The notes below the pieces were generated by a model. That model did no database searches. It had not been told where the DNA came from and saw only the letters and a list, made by a program, of their open reading frames with translations. From Nemopilema nomurai (Eukaryota > Cnidaria > Scyphozoa > Rhizostomeae > Rhizostomatidae): a stretch of DNA of 64,000 nt. How positions within the stretch are numbered: the stretch's first letter is position 1; every line of letters starts with the position of its first letter. Positions 44,872-56,900 of this stretch are shown piece after piece. The stretch lies in contig ML133420.1 in NCBI GenBank assembly GCA_003864495.1, positions 936,727 to 1,000,726 on the forward strand. The letters are read 5' to 3'. Made by a program: the position numbers and the translations under genes.

Positions 44872-47800
44872 ATGGCTCCAAGATGGCTACCGTTAGAATC
44901 AAACCCAGAGGTAATTTTTTGATATATTATTGAAGCTGTAATCATAATAATGTATGAAATAGGGTTTGGTTATCTACAAGGAGGGATGATGACACAAAGG
45001 AACGGCATTGGAGGACCAAAATATGAAACATTTTTTTGTTAAATAGCCACCCTGTAAAAATATGGCATTTTAAACGTGGCATCGGGTGAAGGGCAAAAAT
45101 TGGCAATTGTGCAATTTTATGGAATAATCTAGAGTAATCTTCAATTTCAAGTAATGAACCTACAAAGTGATATTCCACTATTTTGCTCAAGTTTGGCCTT
45201 GCCTAGCTACAAGCAGTTTGCTTCAACTTTGCTTCAACTTTGAGGAACTAGAGCCCTCGATTCCTGCACTCTGTAATAACGCTTAAAGAAGCAAGAGTAG
45301 TTAAGTCAACTGTGCTAGGTCAATTTGCAAAATATATTTTAGATGTCCACCAATAATGTGAGCTGATTACTTGGTTGCTTTGTTGTACACATACACGCTT
45401 TTTTTATAAGGAACCTACCTCAAGACCTAATTCCAAAAGTTCCTTTTTCGTAGACCCCAAATCATCAGATTCTATACTTTCGGTGTTTTGACTACAAAAA
45501 GCCTTAACATAATAGAGAGAGGGGTGAGACAGCATATGCAGAAACTACTCAACAAAGCATTTGACATACGAATAGCAAACAATCTATGCTAGTATTGGCT
45601 GCAAATGAATGGAACTGGCTTTTTAGTTCCTGATGCTTGCAGTTATAAAAATGTTTCAAATCGAAAAGTTCCTAAGAGATTTTGTTTTTAGTTGTATAAG
45701 TTCTTCAAATATTTGAGCCTTCTACATGTAGGTTTCTTATAAAGTGGTCCCTTATATAAAATAGGTGTGTATTTCATTCAACCAGCAAATGAAATGACAG
45801 TGGAATTCCAACTACTCAGTTCTTAATGATATATGCCCTGTGCTTTAAAAGTTTTCTGAGGTTTCTTACTTTTTTCAAAATGGTAGGTCTGTTATTAGCC
45901 AAACTTTCTCTTTTTTCCTTCAACCACAAAAGTTCTTCTTGAATTGATCTTGATTACTTAAATTAAGCTCTTTTCTTTTTATGTTGCCTCCATCAAATGA
46001 AGGTTATGAACAAGGTATGTCTGTTCCAAAAACTTTTATGGCTGCATTTAAATTGTAGCTTCCATATCAACATGGGTACAAAATTAAAATCACACAGATA
46101 TTTTTGTCTATGATTATACAAGATGCTTATTTGCCTTTGAGTTATCTGTAGATTGAAATGCTTTATAAGGACTTTCTAATTATTCTTGTTTCAGCTGGTA
46201 CAAGCACTAAAAAAATGCTAGCTTTCGTGTACAGATGATATTTTGATATGATCAAAGGCTACACCATAATTTTCTAAGTAATTCTTCTAGGTGAGAAAAG
46301 CAGAATATAGCTTGTTTTGCAGTTTGTTTAGAACTTTGTTAATATTTGTTGGGAGAGAGTGGACAAGACTCCATTTTTTCAGAATCAGATGTTTCCGCAT
46401 CTAAAATAATACTGTTTGTAATTATGGCAGCGAGCAAATTTTTTCTGAATTTCTGAACCATTGTATAATGTTCTTTTTTCAACAGTTCCTTTTGAGCCTT
46501 GGAGTTGACCCCAGCTGGCAGTTCTTTGATGTTTTTGGTCTAGATGCTGAGCTTCTTGCAATGGTTCCAACACCTTGCTGTGCATTCCTTTTGCTTTTCC
46601 CAATTACAGAAAATGTATGTGTCAGAACTTTGGTTCCCAGTTGACTTTTTTATTCTACTTATTTTCACCATCATCTGAACAGTTTCTACAAAGGAATATT
46701 AATAAATTGGCCAAGAGGCTTCTTGTTTCTCACTCATTCAAATGGTTCTGAAAATTAGCAGAGTAAGCAAGTGTATTTTCTTTCATTGAAGGTCTGCTTT
46801 TTCACTATGAATGTGTTGATTGCATTTATAATTTCATACCTAATCCACTTACTTGTAAGCTGTGACTGAAAATTTTTTTGGAAAGGCTCATAATCGATTG
46901 GCAGCTTGTAAACAAGAATAGCTTTCAAGCAGTGAAAGAGATCAGCTGAATTCTAGCTTAAAAGTCCCTATTGTTTTGCTACAAAAGGCAAATGGTGCAC
47001 TATTTTTTCATTCAAGCAATCCTTAAAGTTTCATTTTCTTTTTAGTTTGAAAAATTTAGAAAGGAAGAAGATGAATCCATAAAGTCCAATGGTCAAGTAG
47101 GTTTGCTTGTGTTTTAAATTCACTCAATTGGATTTTGTTGCATTACTGAATTATTTCTTCAGTAGCACTACAAAAGATTTGTGACATTTTGTTACATTTT
47201 GCTTGAGAGCTGCTTATTTCTGTATAGTTTAACCCTTCCTTCTTTTCATAGTTTTTTACCTAGTATTTCTTACCTAGTGCCCTTTGGGCCCCCAAGATTC
47301 AGCACAATATAAGCATTTTCCCACTAGTTGGTAATCTGTATTCCTTGGTAGGCTATGCATAGTCTCCCAGCTAACGCAAAAATCACTTCTAAGAGGTCCA
47401 CAAAACTTGCAAGGAGTTGCCTGCCTCTATAAAATGGTGCTCATAAAGTACTCTTCCAAAGTTTTTGTGCTCTTCTCAAGAGTAGCCTTCTTTTCAAGAT
47501 GAGCAAAATAACAGATATGTAAGAGCAGGTTAATTTTACAGATATCTTCACCCTTTGCCATATATGCTTTTGGATTGGAATCAAAACCCCTTTACTCCTG
47601 TTACTATTGACGCTATCAATTGTACAGATTTTCTACGTAATCTCTTCATCTTTGTCATGCCTTGCACAAAGTCCAAAGAGCATTGCCATTTGTGTCATTA
47701 AATTTTTTTCCTCAAAATATTTCTTTTACCTTCCAGATTCTTAATTTTCCTGTATACTTTTGCTCATTCACCTCCACTTTTTTGGAGAATTAGTGAATTC

Positions 47801-50414
47801 AATGTATCAATAATAGACATAAGCAATGCATGGTAAACAAGACTAGACAAAGGAATTATGAAATCAAACACAATACAATTTCAATCTCTTAAGCATAGAA
47901 TTTTTAAATTATTGTAAGTATTAACATTTGCTTTGTACTTGTTTTTAAAAAAAATTCTTGATAGGACATCTACTGTTTTAATCCTGATTCTCTTGTAGGA
48001 AGTTAGTCCAAATGTATATTTCACCAAGCAAACTGTTGGAAATGCATGTGGAACTGTTGGAATAATTCATTCGCTAGCAAATAACAGTTTTGTCAAATTA
48101 AGTATGTCTTAGATTTTTTGCTTCTGTAACATCCAATAGCTGGCTTTGTCCTGCTGTTTACTAACAAATGTCAAGTGAAAAGTGCTATCAGTATGCAAAG
48201 TCATGATTACATTGTTCCATGTGTTATTTCGAAGTTTTGAAAAGTCAAATGAGCTGTCTTTTGTGGCTGGTATATAGAAAAGGTTCATTTGCCATCTTTG
48301 TCAACCATCATCTTTGCAAGAATGGCATGATTGTGACATCTCATTTGTTGTGCTCCCTCTTGTATTTATCTATGTTCATCTGTCTGGGTGATATCAAAGT
48401 GTCTAGGTAAACATCGCAAAAGACCTGGGTACCAAGATGTTGCTTAGGGAAGTTAACCAATTGGATTTGATTAGCCATTTCTCTTTGGTTTTCATTTAAT
48501 CGAATCTCGAAATTGAAAATCAATTGTAGATATCGCCCCTTGGTCTCATCTTTTCTTTTATCTTTCCAATATTATTCTGTGCCATCTAAGGTATTTTATG
48601 TTAATTCATTTAAGTTACTACTACTCTGCTTTTTTAGACGATGGTTACCTCAAGAGCTTCCTAGAAAAGACAAAAAGTATGTCTCCTGATGAAAGGGCAA
48701 AGGCTCTGGAATCTGACGAGGTTTGCAATCTTTGAAGACAGTTGCATCATCTCATAGCCTCTTTGTATTGTGTCAACGACTGAAATTTAAGCTGCCAAAA
48801 GCTAATGCTCTACGTTGAAACCGATCAGAGTTGAAACAGCTAGTTTATGCGAGCAAAGCAGATGCAGATGATTTTCACACCTATGTGTAGTGATGCATTG
48901 AGTAACCCAGATATTTCCGTTGGCTCTGACGTTAAATCGACATTTCAGTCGCCATATGAGATTGTGAGGTGATGCTTACCTGTAAAAAGTATATTAAAGA
49001 TTGTTAAAAAGAATTGAATTATACCAAACTGTTGCCTTTTATTCATATCTTTATGTTTTTGAAAACTCCTTTACAGTCATAATACGGTTTATGCTTCAGG
49101 GGATCACATCTGCTCACGAGGAGAGTGCTAAAGAGGGGCAAACTGAGGTATTTTATTGCAAAGCTCTTCTCGTCTTTTAAATTTATTTTCACGTTGAACT
49201 TTTTGTCTATCAATTCTTGTCATCTAATGTTCCATGCTCGATTTCAGGCTCCATCACCGGAAACGGAAGTGACGTTACACTTTATTGCATTCGTTCACAA
49301 AGATGGCTCTCTTTACGAACTAGGTTGGTGATATGTTTTGTAAGATCCCTACTGAACACCGTACTCATTAAATGTAATAATAACACAGAAAATATCCTCT
49401 ACAATCATAACTGACGATTATTTGCAAGTGACAATGATTTTGATTCAGTTCATTTCACGTTCAGTAGAAGCTTATGAGTTTTTAAATGCTTTGTCTAATT
49501 ATAAGCGAGAACTCTGCGAAGTGTTCATAATTATGTTCTGTTCCCTTGTTCTTGTTCTGTTACCTTGTTCTTGTTCTGTTCTTGTTCTGTTCCCCTTTTC
49601 ACACTCTTATCTTTGAGAAGTGTTCATGTTCTTGTTCTGTTCCTCTGTATGACTTGCTTAGGAAACTTACCGAGATGATGTAAAAAGTTTCTTTTGACTT
49701 ATTTGTTTGTTATGGTTTCTCAATTAAAGTTAGCTCTTACAATCCAGTGTTACAATGGAATATGTCACCATTTATATTTTCGCTTAATCGTTTATTGCAG
49801 ATGGGAGAAAGAATTTTCCAATAAATCACGGAAAAACGTCAGCAGAAGGCTTTTTGAAAGTGAGTTCTCTTGTATTATAGCAAGAAATTTGAAACATAGA
49901 AGGACATTGACATGATGTGGTTTAATAATTTGTGACATAAAAAAGTGGCTGGTGATATATTCATTAGAAACATGTGAGTCTCTGTAGGTATAAGAAAGCT
50001 GTTTTGGTATGGTTTTTGAAGAATTACTTTAATGCACAATGCTGTAGGTGATCTATGAAAATGACCTTTGACACTTGAACCTGACTTGTCAACCTTTGAT
50101 GTCAGTTCTCACCCTTTTCCTCAATACCTAGTAGGCTAATTGCCGGATTTCGTTTAAAAATAGTGCACAAGTTTTGAAAACAATGTCTCAATATTCACTA
50201 CTTTTCGTTGAAATGAAATTGTATTATTTAATGCTTTTTTCTTAATGAAACGTCTGCCCATTGCAAAATCGTAGTTTCAATAGTTGTGTATAGGTAAATA
50301 TCTTAAGCTCTGATTTTCTTAATCTAGGATGCTGCATCTGTTTGCCAGAAGTTCATGCAGAGAGATGCAGGCAGTAACCAATACGGCATTGTTGCCTTGT
50401 CTTCTGCGGTCTAG
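44872..50414 (+). CDS. UCHL3: Ubiquitin carboxyl-terminal hydrolase, UCHL3 type
   Basis: UCHL3 is a cytosolic cysteine protease that removes small adducts from the C-terminus of ubiquitin and NEDD8. Ten exons: 44872-44910, 46003-46014 (12 nt), 46486-46614, 47046-47096, 47999-48101, 48638-48720, 49100-49147, 49248-49323, 49801-49859, 50328-50414. They join in phase to 228 residues (human 230). Catalytic residues are all present: oxyanion Gln88 and nucleophile Cys94 in [10 protein letters not shown], His166 in [11 protein letters not shown], and Asp181 in [14 protein letters not shown]. The start [13 protein letters not shown] matches the family N-terminus. The crossover loop is encoded by exons 6-8. 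Nothing is missing; I judge it intact and single-domain. UCHL1 is less likely because of length and the PINHGKTS segment. Confidence 0.95.
49545..49645. repeat. TTGTTCTG-type short tandem repeat in a UCHL3 intron
   Basis: CTTGTTCTGTT(C/A)CC motifs recur irregularly at 49550-49600 and again at 49625-49645. They lie between UCHL3 exons 8 and 9. Confidence 0.7.
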
Positions 50415-50419
50415 GAAGA

Positions 50420-51465
50420 AGCACACAGTTAATTTCGGGTATTAGATACCCATGATGCACTACACTTTCATTGAACTTTTGGGAGCTTCCGCTTGTTTAA
50501 GTTTGGAAATCATCGAACTCCCTAGATTACTCTTTCCAACAGCACTTTTGGTCTGCTTTGCGTTTAAGATTATCACATTCAGAATACTGTTAACCTGTTG
50601 TTGTTTCTCTTATGCATCTGCAGTAAAACGGTTTCAACGTAGTTTTGGATTTAACCACATGAACAACCTCACCGTTTGAATGCAAAACTGCTTCTTTGCG
50701 ATTCCACAAAGATGTTATGGTGCCATACAATTACAGGAAGTGATACATGATTGTAGGAGTCAGGTTGAAAACCATTGTGACTTTAATGCCAGTCATGGCG
50801 TTAAGAACAGAATGCTTCTAATTCTTCCTGTTTGGCGTTTTTCTGCTGTGAAGTACCTGCTGTGAAGCAGGGAAGAAGCCATTCGACTTTTAATTCTAAT
50901 TCCTGGCTAATCATTCTCGCTGCCTTTGAATTTGTTTAAAGGTTTAACGAAAGGTTAGTGAAAATTTGATTCCTTTGATTTATTTTATTGCACTTTGTCT
51001 GTTTGTTTTTTGTATCAAATTTCTCAATGCTCCCAAATTTTAGACTCCCTTTTAATGCACTTCAGCTATCTTTTTGGATATCAAATTGCTTAAAAACTCA
51101 TCTAAAATAGGGCTATCCACTTTGTTACATTTTATCTGGTTTTGTTGTTGCAAATTTCGCGACGAAATACTATCGTGATCAAGAAAAACTAGCATTTTCG
51201 CGTGAAGAAACTTTAGCTATCGAAGAAAAGTTGGGAGAAAATCACAATATTCTAGTATTCGTTTTCGGTACTTCCAACATCAAATATTATGTTAATTGTC
51301 ACTTTCCCTGTCTTCCCACTCTGAATCGCCATCGCTTTCGTCCTCCTTTGTCCTTACAATACCCTCTGTGTCGCCTCAACAGTCATGGTGACAACTTACA
51401 AGGTTCTGTGGCACAAGAAACTAAAGATAGAAGTGATTAAGGAACAGCAACGCAAATAAACGAAA
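50420..51465. other. Intergenic, no gene recognised
   Basis: Sequence downstream of the UCHL3-like gene. Short open frames near 50452-50679, 50680-50865 and 51231-51440 look like no family I know. The last part may belong to the transposon whose YqaJ relic begins near 51472. Confidence 0.4.
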
Positions 51466-51471
51466 AAACAA

Positions 51472-52056
51472 TTGGATGGAAACAACTTTCGCGTGTCGAG
51501 AATTTCTGTAATTTCGGGAGCAAAAACTTTCGCCACTATGCCTTGGCAGAAACTTTCGCGAACGCCGCGAGAGTTTTCACTGGCAACGAAGGATGCAATT
51601 ATGTGGGGGCAAATGCATGAGGCACAGGCGATAAAAGATTATATGCAAAAGACTGGCAACAAGGTAAAACCTGCATGTCTTTATCTTTTTCAGTGTGGAT
51701 TTCTTGGTAGCAGCCTGATGGAAATCATTGAACATGCTGCTGCTCAGAATGACCTTGGGGTTTTAGAAATGAAATGCCCATGGAAATTCAGAAACAATAT
51801 AATTGAAGAAATTCTTCAGATGGAGTTGGGTAACAAAATGCAAAAAGTTGCAAACAAGGCACAATTTTTGGCAGCGGGTACAAGCTGAAATAGTTGCAGT
51901 GAATGTCTCTTGGGCTCATTTTGTTGTCTGGACAACCAAAGACATTTGTATTATAACAGTGGAGAAAGATCCAGAGTGGGAACAAAAATCATTGCCTATC
52001 CTAAAGAACTTTTACATCAATGAATTGATTCCTAGCTGTTACACAAGAGAAGATTG
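51472..52056 (+). pseudogene. YqaJ-type exonuclease relic of a DNA transposon, frameshifted
   Basis: YqaJ domains are lambda-exonuclease-like nucleases. In invertebrates they occur as a companion ORF of some THAP-bearing DNA transposons, such as the ISL2EU group. Visible motifs are MWGQMHEAQAIKDYM (helix with the conserved G-x-x-x-E), FLGSS where S-P-D-G is expected, VLEMKCPWKFRNN (the E-x-K nuclease signature), and, in the next frame, RVQAEIVAVNVSWAHFVVWT (the Q-x-Q region). At 51708-51724 a lost C and a gained A turn the expected SPDG into SLME, removing the catalytic aspartate. A second frameshift near 51840-51860 separates the C-terminal part. The relic ends at TGA 52054-52056, followed by AATAAA. 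No TIRs of the parent element were found. Confidence 0.7.
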
Positions 52057-52059
52057 AAA

Positions 52060-52538
52060 TAAATGAAGATAAACTTGTTTCCATTGTGCATCTGTGCTTA
52101 AATCTATTGTATGTATGGTAATTATTTTCAGAAGACAACCCCTTAAAGTTATGATTTATTATACAATGTCTATTTGTAAAACTAGATTCCTTGTTTTGTC
52201 TTTTTCCTGTAATTTAGACAATATCTGACTTTTGAAGTCCTGGGGCAGCAATGATGACCTCTAATGTTTTTCAACCATAAACTTTGGAGAATTTAGAACT
52301 TTTTGGATTATCTAAATGTCTTACTTTCCACTGAGGGCGCAAATAAATAATACAATCCTGTGTTTCTGGAAATGGAACAATGAAAATATTTGTTGACAAT
52401 TTTTGGCCTATAAATTTCTTTATAAAAACTTATGTTACCTTCTTATTTGTTCAGAAAATAACAGATTTGTTTTGCAAAGTGGCTTAGTTATTCTACCTTT
52501 TATTCAATGTTCTTCTGTCTTAGATATAACTGATTTAT
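52060..52538. other. Spacer between YqaJ relic and MITE
   Basis: AT-rich; no coding sequence seen. It may be the 3' part of the transposon that carried the YqaJ gene. Confidence 0.35.
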
Positions 52539-53092
52539 CAGTCTCTGTAAAATGAAAATAGGCCGCGTGCGACATTTCGCACGCCTTGATTACTTTGCGC
52601 GTGCGATGGCGGGCAATGCGAATCGGTTATTTTTCATACCTGTCGTCAAGAACTGGGAGCTGCTTTTAAGGAGACCTTTTGTGTTATAAACTGAACTTCT
52701 TTTTTAAAGATGTCAAATTTAATTAGTCATTTAAAGAAATCTGGATTGAAAAAAATTCTATTACCCGTAGACCTTACCATCCGTGGACACAGCGGATATT
52801 CATAAAAAATATCTTACCGTTGGATCGTATTAACTGTTAAGTGATATTTTTGACGCTGTTGATAAATCCCGTATGGGAATACTTTAACACACCTTGGACA
52901 ACGACAGAGCTGCCTTTGAATTTGGCGATTTTGAGTTACTGCTGCTTTGAAAATCTTCGGAAACATAAGCAATTTTAAAAATTTTTTGTGGCAAATTCCT
53001 TATTTTGCGCGTGTGATGATTAGCATGCCTTGGACAATTTGCCCGTGCGTGGAGGCTTGGAGGCGGTCGCACGCCTCATATTACAAAGACTG
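52539..53092. mobile_element. 554-bp MITE with 6-bp target duplication ATTTAT
   Basis: The left end reads CAGTCTCTGTAAAATGA and the right end, read inward from 53092, reads CAGTCTTTGTAATATGA: 15 of 17 positions match. A shared GCGTGCGAC follows a few bases further in on both arms. ATTTAT flanks both ends (52533-52538 and 53093-53098). The GC-richer subterminal parts carry several related GCGTGCGA/GCATGCC motifs. The superfamily is uncertain. It separates the YqaJ relic from the THAP ORF. Confidence 0.8.
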
Positions 53093-53144
53093 ATTTATTA
53101 TAATTTTCAAAAACTAAGCATACTGATTGGGCCTGCTGGCATTA

Positions 53145-53549
53145 TTAGCCACTAGAACCCTCTTGGTCTGCATTTTCAGGCAGAAGGGTATCCAAGCTTG
53201 ACTCTTTTTGCTCGAATACACCACGCACGATTTCTCCTTTTGCAACGCGAGTTGTGCGACCTTTAACTTTCTCTCTCTTTCCTCTGATATCAACACTAGG
53301 AACTGCAGTTTTGGTGAGGTGTCTTCTCCTGAACGCCGTTGGTGTGTCGGTGTTTGGGGTTGTAAAATCTGATGCAATAAAATGTTTTGAACAAATACAA
53401 GAGGTTGAAGTTGGTGTAAAGTTTTCTCGTCGTACTCTGCAGATCCAAGCCTTCCGTAGCTTATCTTCTTTCGGATAATGAAAAAAGGAAAGGTCAGAAT
53501 TAGTCGCAGAAGAGGAATTGCATCCATAAACCGAACAGTACTTTGGCAT
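53145..53549 (-). CDS. THAP-domain protein, 134 residues, apparently single exon
   Basis: The THAP domain is a C2CH zinc finger of about 85 residues that binds DNA. Zinc ligands are Cys5, Cys10 (MPKYCSVYGCN), Cys53 and His56 (CICSKHF). The family's conserved Pro26, Trp35 and Phe57 are present and the domain closes with AVPS at 82-85. The start at 53549 is chosen because THAP domains begin at the residue just before the first Cys; an upstream in-frame ATG at 53600 would add 17 non-conserved residues. After the domain come basic and acidic low-complexity residues to TAA at 53145, with no recognised transposase. It could be a host regulator, or the first ORF of the transposon that left the nearby YqaJ relic. 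Downstream exons are possible but not seen. Confidence 0.75.
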   Translation of the reverse strand: MPKYCSVYGCNSSSATNSDLSFFHYPKEDKLRKAWICRVRRENFTPTSTSCICSKHFIASDFTTPNTDTPTAFRRRHLTKTAVPSVDIRGKREKVKGRTTRVAKGEIVRGVFEQKESSLDTLLPENADQEGSSG

Positions 53550-53940
53550 GATTCGTAGAACGGGCCTAAGAACCAACGTAAACAATTCCCAAATCTTCAC
53601 GTTAAAATGCTGGAAAACCGAGCCCAGTTGGGAGTAGCTTCGTAAGTTAGAGCGAAGACGTCAAATATAATAAAAACAGATCCAAAACGCGATTTATCGA
53701 GCGAATAAACCAAATTAATTCGAAATAAACCAAATAAACCGAGAACCGCGTAACTTTCTGCCCGCGAAGGTTTCTGCCCCTTACCCCTAAAAGTATTAAA
53801 ATACAACTCTTGCCTCGTTTTCGCACACAATGGCCTACCGCTCTATTTGAAAAACTGGCCTAAAAGTTGTGTGTTCCATGTATCTTTAAATAGTTTACAG
53901 TCCTAGTAAAGCGAGTAATTGATAAGCTAAGATGAAGACT
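53550..53940. promoter_or_regulatory. Divergent spacer between THAP ORF and WDR82
   Basis: 391 bp separate the two divergent start codons. The part nearest THAP is less AT-rich. It should contain the WDR82 promoter and 5' UTR; no specific element is recognised. Confidence 0.4.
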
Positions 53941-56900
53941 ATGAAGTTAACGGATAATTTGGTTAGGGCATTTCGTGTCGCAAAGGTTTTCCGCGAAAAC
54001 AGCGATGTTATAAATGCAATGGACTTCGCACCAAGTGGTGAAACCTTAATCACAAGCAGCGACGATGATTCGGTTGTAATTTATGACTGCCTAGAAGGAA
54101 AGTGAGTGCTCTTTGCTTGTTCAGTCATTTAGACGAAAATGGCTGCAGCTGTGATTATTAGGGCATAATTTATTCGTATTTGTGATGCACTATTGGGTGT
54201 GCAGATAGAGCATGGACTTTTTGCATGTCATTTGCTTGCACACACTTGAGTGTATGTTATTTAAATTTTATTTTTCGACCTAATAATTTCGGGACCTTAT
54301 CAAAGAACTACTCCTTCTTTTTTTTGATGCACATACCACCCCTATTTGTTGGCTGCATTGCTTTGCAGTATCTAAACATAACAACTAATGTGATGCAGTT
54401 AGGAGGTGATAAGAAGAAAAGGAGATTTTGAATTTATGGAAAGCACAAGGCAAAGGAAAACCTACCAAGCCTTATATATGTCTCAAATATATCTCAAGAT
54501 TTCTGTACAATATACAATGTTAGTGAGTATAAGGCAGAATTGTAAAGCCCTTACAAGATGAAAATGATGCATAAAGACAGGCATGTAGGGTTTCACTGTA
54601 TGAAAAGCCATTTTTGTGAAGAAAACAAATAAGAATATTTGCTCAAATGAAAATGTCAGAATGGCCCTTGTCAGGGTTGAAAAGGCTATTCAAGTTTTGA
54701 AAATCATCTGCCAGGTTCTTACTTTCAACATTGTTACAATTTAGTCTTGGATTGCCTTTTTATGTACTGTTGGATCAACTTTGGGCAACAACTCAAGAAC
54801 TTGATGGCATGATTCAAAGTCAATTTTAATTTAAAATGTGTGAAGATCAGGATGGAAAAACGGTCTAATGGAAAAACGTTACACTTACATTTTGTATTCG
54901 GTAGTTATTTGGCAGGTCCTGGCTGCTTAAGCCACTACTTTGTGAAATATTTTCTGTTAAAGGCCAAAGAGGACCCTAAATAGCAAGAAGTATGGGGTTG
55001 CAAACATAAGATACACACATACTACAACGACTGTGATACATTCATCAACCAAAGTCGATCGTAAGTTGATTTGTCATCTTGTAATACATTATTCCAAAGC
55101 GGTTTTCTATTGCATTATGCTGCCATTTTTAAGCCACTTAATTTTTTTATCCTGGTCATTCTGCCTTGTGGAGTTGTATTCTTTGTGTACATTCATTTTT
55201 TACTTCTCTTTTAGACACCATCAGATACTTATCATTACATGACAATAAGTATTTAAGATACTTTATTGGTCATACAAAAAAGTAAGTATATATCTCACCA
55301 ACTTTTTCTTCATAGCATGACCATGTCTGTTCACTTTGGCAACTTCTTGAAAAGTGACATAAATGAGCAAGCAAAGTATATTACTTTCTGTGCTAATGAT
55401 AACCAATGGAATAAATTGGGTCATTGTCTATTTGACTTTACTTATTCATTAGAAGATAGAGGATTGTATAACTTAATTTAAGCAAGGGTAAAACTTTACT
55501 AGTGATGAAGTTTAATGAAAGCATCCTATTGGACATCTAGAGCTTGCATTTATCTTCTTTAAGCACACTTGGTACATGCTCTATTTTAAAAATAAAACTA
55601 TTTGTATAATTGCAGAAAATATTCAGTTATTCCTTAAGCCAGGTTACCTTCAGCACTGTTGATAACCAAAAGACATTATTTATGAAAATATTTATGTAAC
55701 AAAAGAACCAAAGCAAATATATTCCAGTGGATGATGCTCCTGCTTAACTTTAGCAAATAATAATATTTTTTGCACAGGGTGGTTACACTGAATATGTCTC
55801 CTGTTGATGATACATTTATTTCTGGATCGTTAGACAAAACCATAAGAATATGGGACCTAAGATCTCCCAATTGTCAGGTACAATTCTTTTATGCAATTAA
55901 TTTTTTTGTTCCTTATTAAAAAAAATTGGTCTATTACAAATTTGTAGCAAGTAAGCATTCATGTCAACTCTACATCAACATACTGCCACTGGTCAAGTGT
56001 TCTATCCATTTTTTACGTTTATTGCATCACATGGATATTGATCATTATCATTCACCCCTTTTGTATTTATGGTAAATTATTTTATTTTGCCTTTAACTGA
56101 ATATGATTCTAGCTATAGTTAAAACGTCTTAACTAGCAAAATAAAAAATATTATTGTTCTTAATTGACTTTTGTCAACGTGATGGATATTCTTTGTACCT
56201 AAACGTTTCCAGAATCGCGAGTCCATCTATTCGTTAGAATTATGAAGATTTGCGCAGAGTTTACACTAATTTTTTTGCCTCTGCTTTCTTTGCATCGTAT
56301 ATCGTATAATCTTTTCCCTACTCAAAGACATGAAGTTTCAATTGTCTATGTCCGTTTTATTGTAACCTTTGTTTCTTTCTCAATTTTTTTCAAGGGTCTG
56401 ATGCATGTAAGCGGCAGGCCGGTTGGATCATTCGACAATGAAGGGTTAATATTTGCTGCTGGAGTTGATGCAGAAATCGTCAGACTATACGACCTGCGGT
56501 CATTTGATAAGTCGTCAATTAAGTTGTATAGAGAATTTCTTCTTTCTATGCATAGTGTGTTATGATATAGCTATACTCCTTCATTCAGCTTCCCACATTT
56601 TGATATTGGCACACTCTGCATAGCATCGAAGGATTCCAGATTATTATTCCACAGTTCTGCGCGACGTTAAACTCTTTTAGCACAAGGCACTTTTTGTATT
56701 AGCTCTTTCGAGACATATATTGCACCTAAACACTCACACTGCATAACAGTTTAACCCTAAGGTGTTACGAAGGGAATCATTGTTAATATCTTAAAACGGA
56801 TGTTCAAAAAATAGGTATACGGCTAAAGCTTGAGCCTTGCGTGCTCCAGTAAGCTTGTTCTAACTATTTCTACTTTTTCGTTTGATCGGCAATGGCTTCT

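Noticed and set aside
51661..51690. A 30-nt GTAAAA...TTTCAG segment that looks like a mini-intron in the YqaJ relic
   Set aside because: It is a multiple of 3, open, and its residues fit the coding spacing before FLG; 30 nt is also too short for a normal animal intron.
53114..53527. Second minus-strand ORF overlapping the THAP gene
   Set aside because: Different frame of the same DNA; all THAP ligands lie in the 53145-53549 frame.
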